Below, piece after piece: positions 5,370-5,891 of a stretch of 5,891 nucleotides of DNA; positions within the stretch are counted from its first letter, which is position 1, and each line of letters starts with the position of its first letter. Below the pieces are notes generated by a model that worked only from the letters and a program-made list of their open reading frames with translations, did no database searches and was not told the DNA's origin. This stretch comes from Deltaproteobacteria bacterium (GTDB taxonomy: Bacteria; Desulfobacterota; Dissulfuribacteria; Dissulfuribacterales; QOAL01), in contig WFRQ01000224.1 in the NCBI GenBank assembly GCA_015486425.1, positions 1 to 5,891 of the forward strand, given 5' to 3'. The position numbers were made by a program, and so were the translations under genes.

Positions 5370-5891
5370 TTATTCAGGAACCTTTCCCTTGTGCCAGAGA
5401 AATACAATCGGGCTTGCCACAAATACTGATGAATATGTTCCAATAATTATTCCAAGCATGAGCGCCAGCGCAAAGTCATGTATAACAACACCGCCAAGGA
5501 ACAGGAGACAGAGCACCACAATCAAAGTGGTTACCGATGTGATTATGGTACGGCCAAGCATTTCGTTAACGCTCAGGTTTATTATGGCGGCAAACCCTAT
5601 CTTGCGGTTTCTGCGCATATTCTCCCTTATTCTGTCAAATACCACCACCGTATCTGTAAGGGAGTATCCTGCAAGGGTAAGCAGGGCAGTGACGATGAGC
5701 AGTGTAATCTCCACGTTAAAAATGTACAGAATCCCAAGCACTGCAAGCACATCGTGGAACGTTGCTATTGCTGCGGCCACCCCGAAACTCAGGTTGAACC
5801 TGAAGGCCAGGTACCCGATAATACCGGCAAGGGAGATAGCAATGGCCAGTATGGCCTTCCGTCTCAGTTCCTGACTTACTGTGGAGCCGAT
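5370..5891 (-). CDS. secF: Protein-export membrane protein SecF, 3' part (5' end outside window)
   Basis: SecF works with SecD and YajC at the SecYEG channel, using proton motive force to help release and pull secreted proteins across the inner membrane. The visible 173 codons run open to the window edge at 5891. The first residues, IGSTVSQELRRKAILAI, match the conserved end of the periplasmic domain and the cytoplasm-side lead into TM2. A GTG near 5780 lies inside the gene and is not the start. Five hydrophobic segments follow at about residues 13-31, 36-60, 62-85, 115-137 and 142-166, fitting TM2-TM6. FHDV (45-48) and GYSLTDTVVVFDRIREN are the SecF signatures; the commoner version of the latter has Asn where Thr stands here (SINDTVVV). 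The protein ends HKGKVPE with a TAA stop. TM1 and most of the first periplasmic loop lie off the window, and secD probably lies further upstream (inference). Confidence 0.95.
   Translation of the reverse strand: MGSTVSQELRRKAILAIAISLAGIIGYLAFRFNLSFGVAAAIATFHDVLAVLGILYIFNVEITLLIVTALLTLAGYSLTDTVVVFDRIRENMRRNRKIGFAAIINLSVNEMLGRTIITSVTTLIVVLCLLFLGGVVIHDFALALMLGIIIGTYSSVFVASPIVFLWHKGKVPE

Noticed and set aside
5389..5874. 161-codon plus-strand frame opposite secF
   Set aside because: Antisense to the conserved SecF membrane domain; the composition is what the complement of hydrophobic codons gives.

Overview
The window is a chromosomal stretch that looks like an anaerobic Gram-negative bacterium. 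My best guess is a sulfate reducer of the Desulfobacterota (Desulfobacterales-like). The guess rests on the style of the proteins, the roughly 50% GC content, and intergenic DNA crowded with small repeats. No marker gene here proves it.

Layout. One gene runs on the plus strand at the left edge: a class I SAM-dependent methyltransferase (72-962). Everything else runs on the minus strand, so the order of transcription is right to left: secF (3' part only, cut by the window edge at 5891), murA (5283-3997), moaA (4000-2963), a 565-base repeat-filled gap (2962-2398), a GcvH-family gene (2397-1945) and fabD (1948-1010). The methyltransferase and fabD converge across a 47-base gap.

How the genes relate. 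SecF (protein export), MurA (first committed step of peptidoglycan synthesis) and FabD (malonyl loading of ACP) are housekeeping envelope and lipid functions; MoaA starts molybdenum cofactor synthesis. murA/moaA and the GcvH-like gene/fabD each share a four-base ATGA stop/start overlap, so each pair is probably one translationally coupled unit. The 86-base secF-murA gap holds a strong GC-rich hairpin.

The two most interesting parts are: (1) the GcvH-like protein, which keeps the H-protein fold signature but has Asp-Gly where the lipoyl-accepting lysine should be, plus an acidic C-terminal tail, and is coupled to fabD; and (2) the gap upstream of it, which holds two unrelated repeat structures. 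One is a 180-base MITE-like palindromic element with terminal inverted repeats and a candidate TTA target duplication, ending 18 bases before the gcvH-like start codon. The other is a segment of about 260 bases bounded by inverted arrays of a 7-base repeat. I see no phage, CRISPR, rRNA or tRNA genes and no transposase gene. Apart from these points the window is ordinary core genome.
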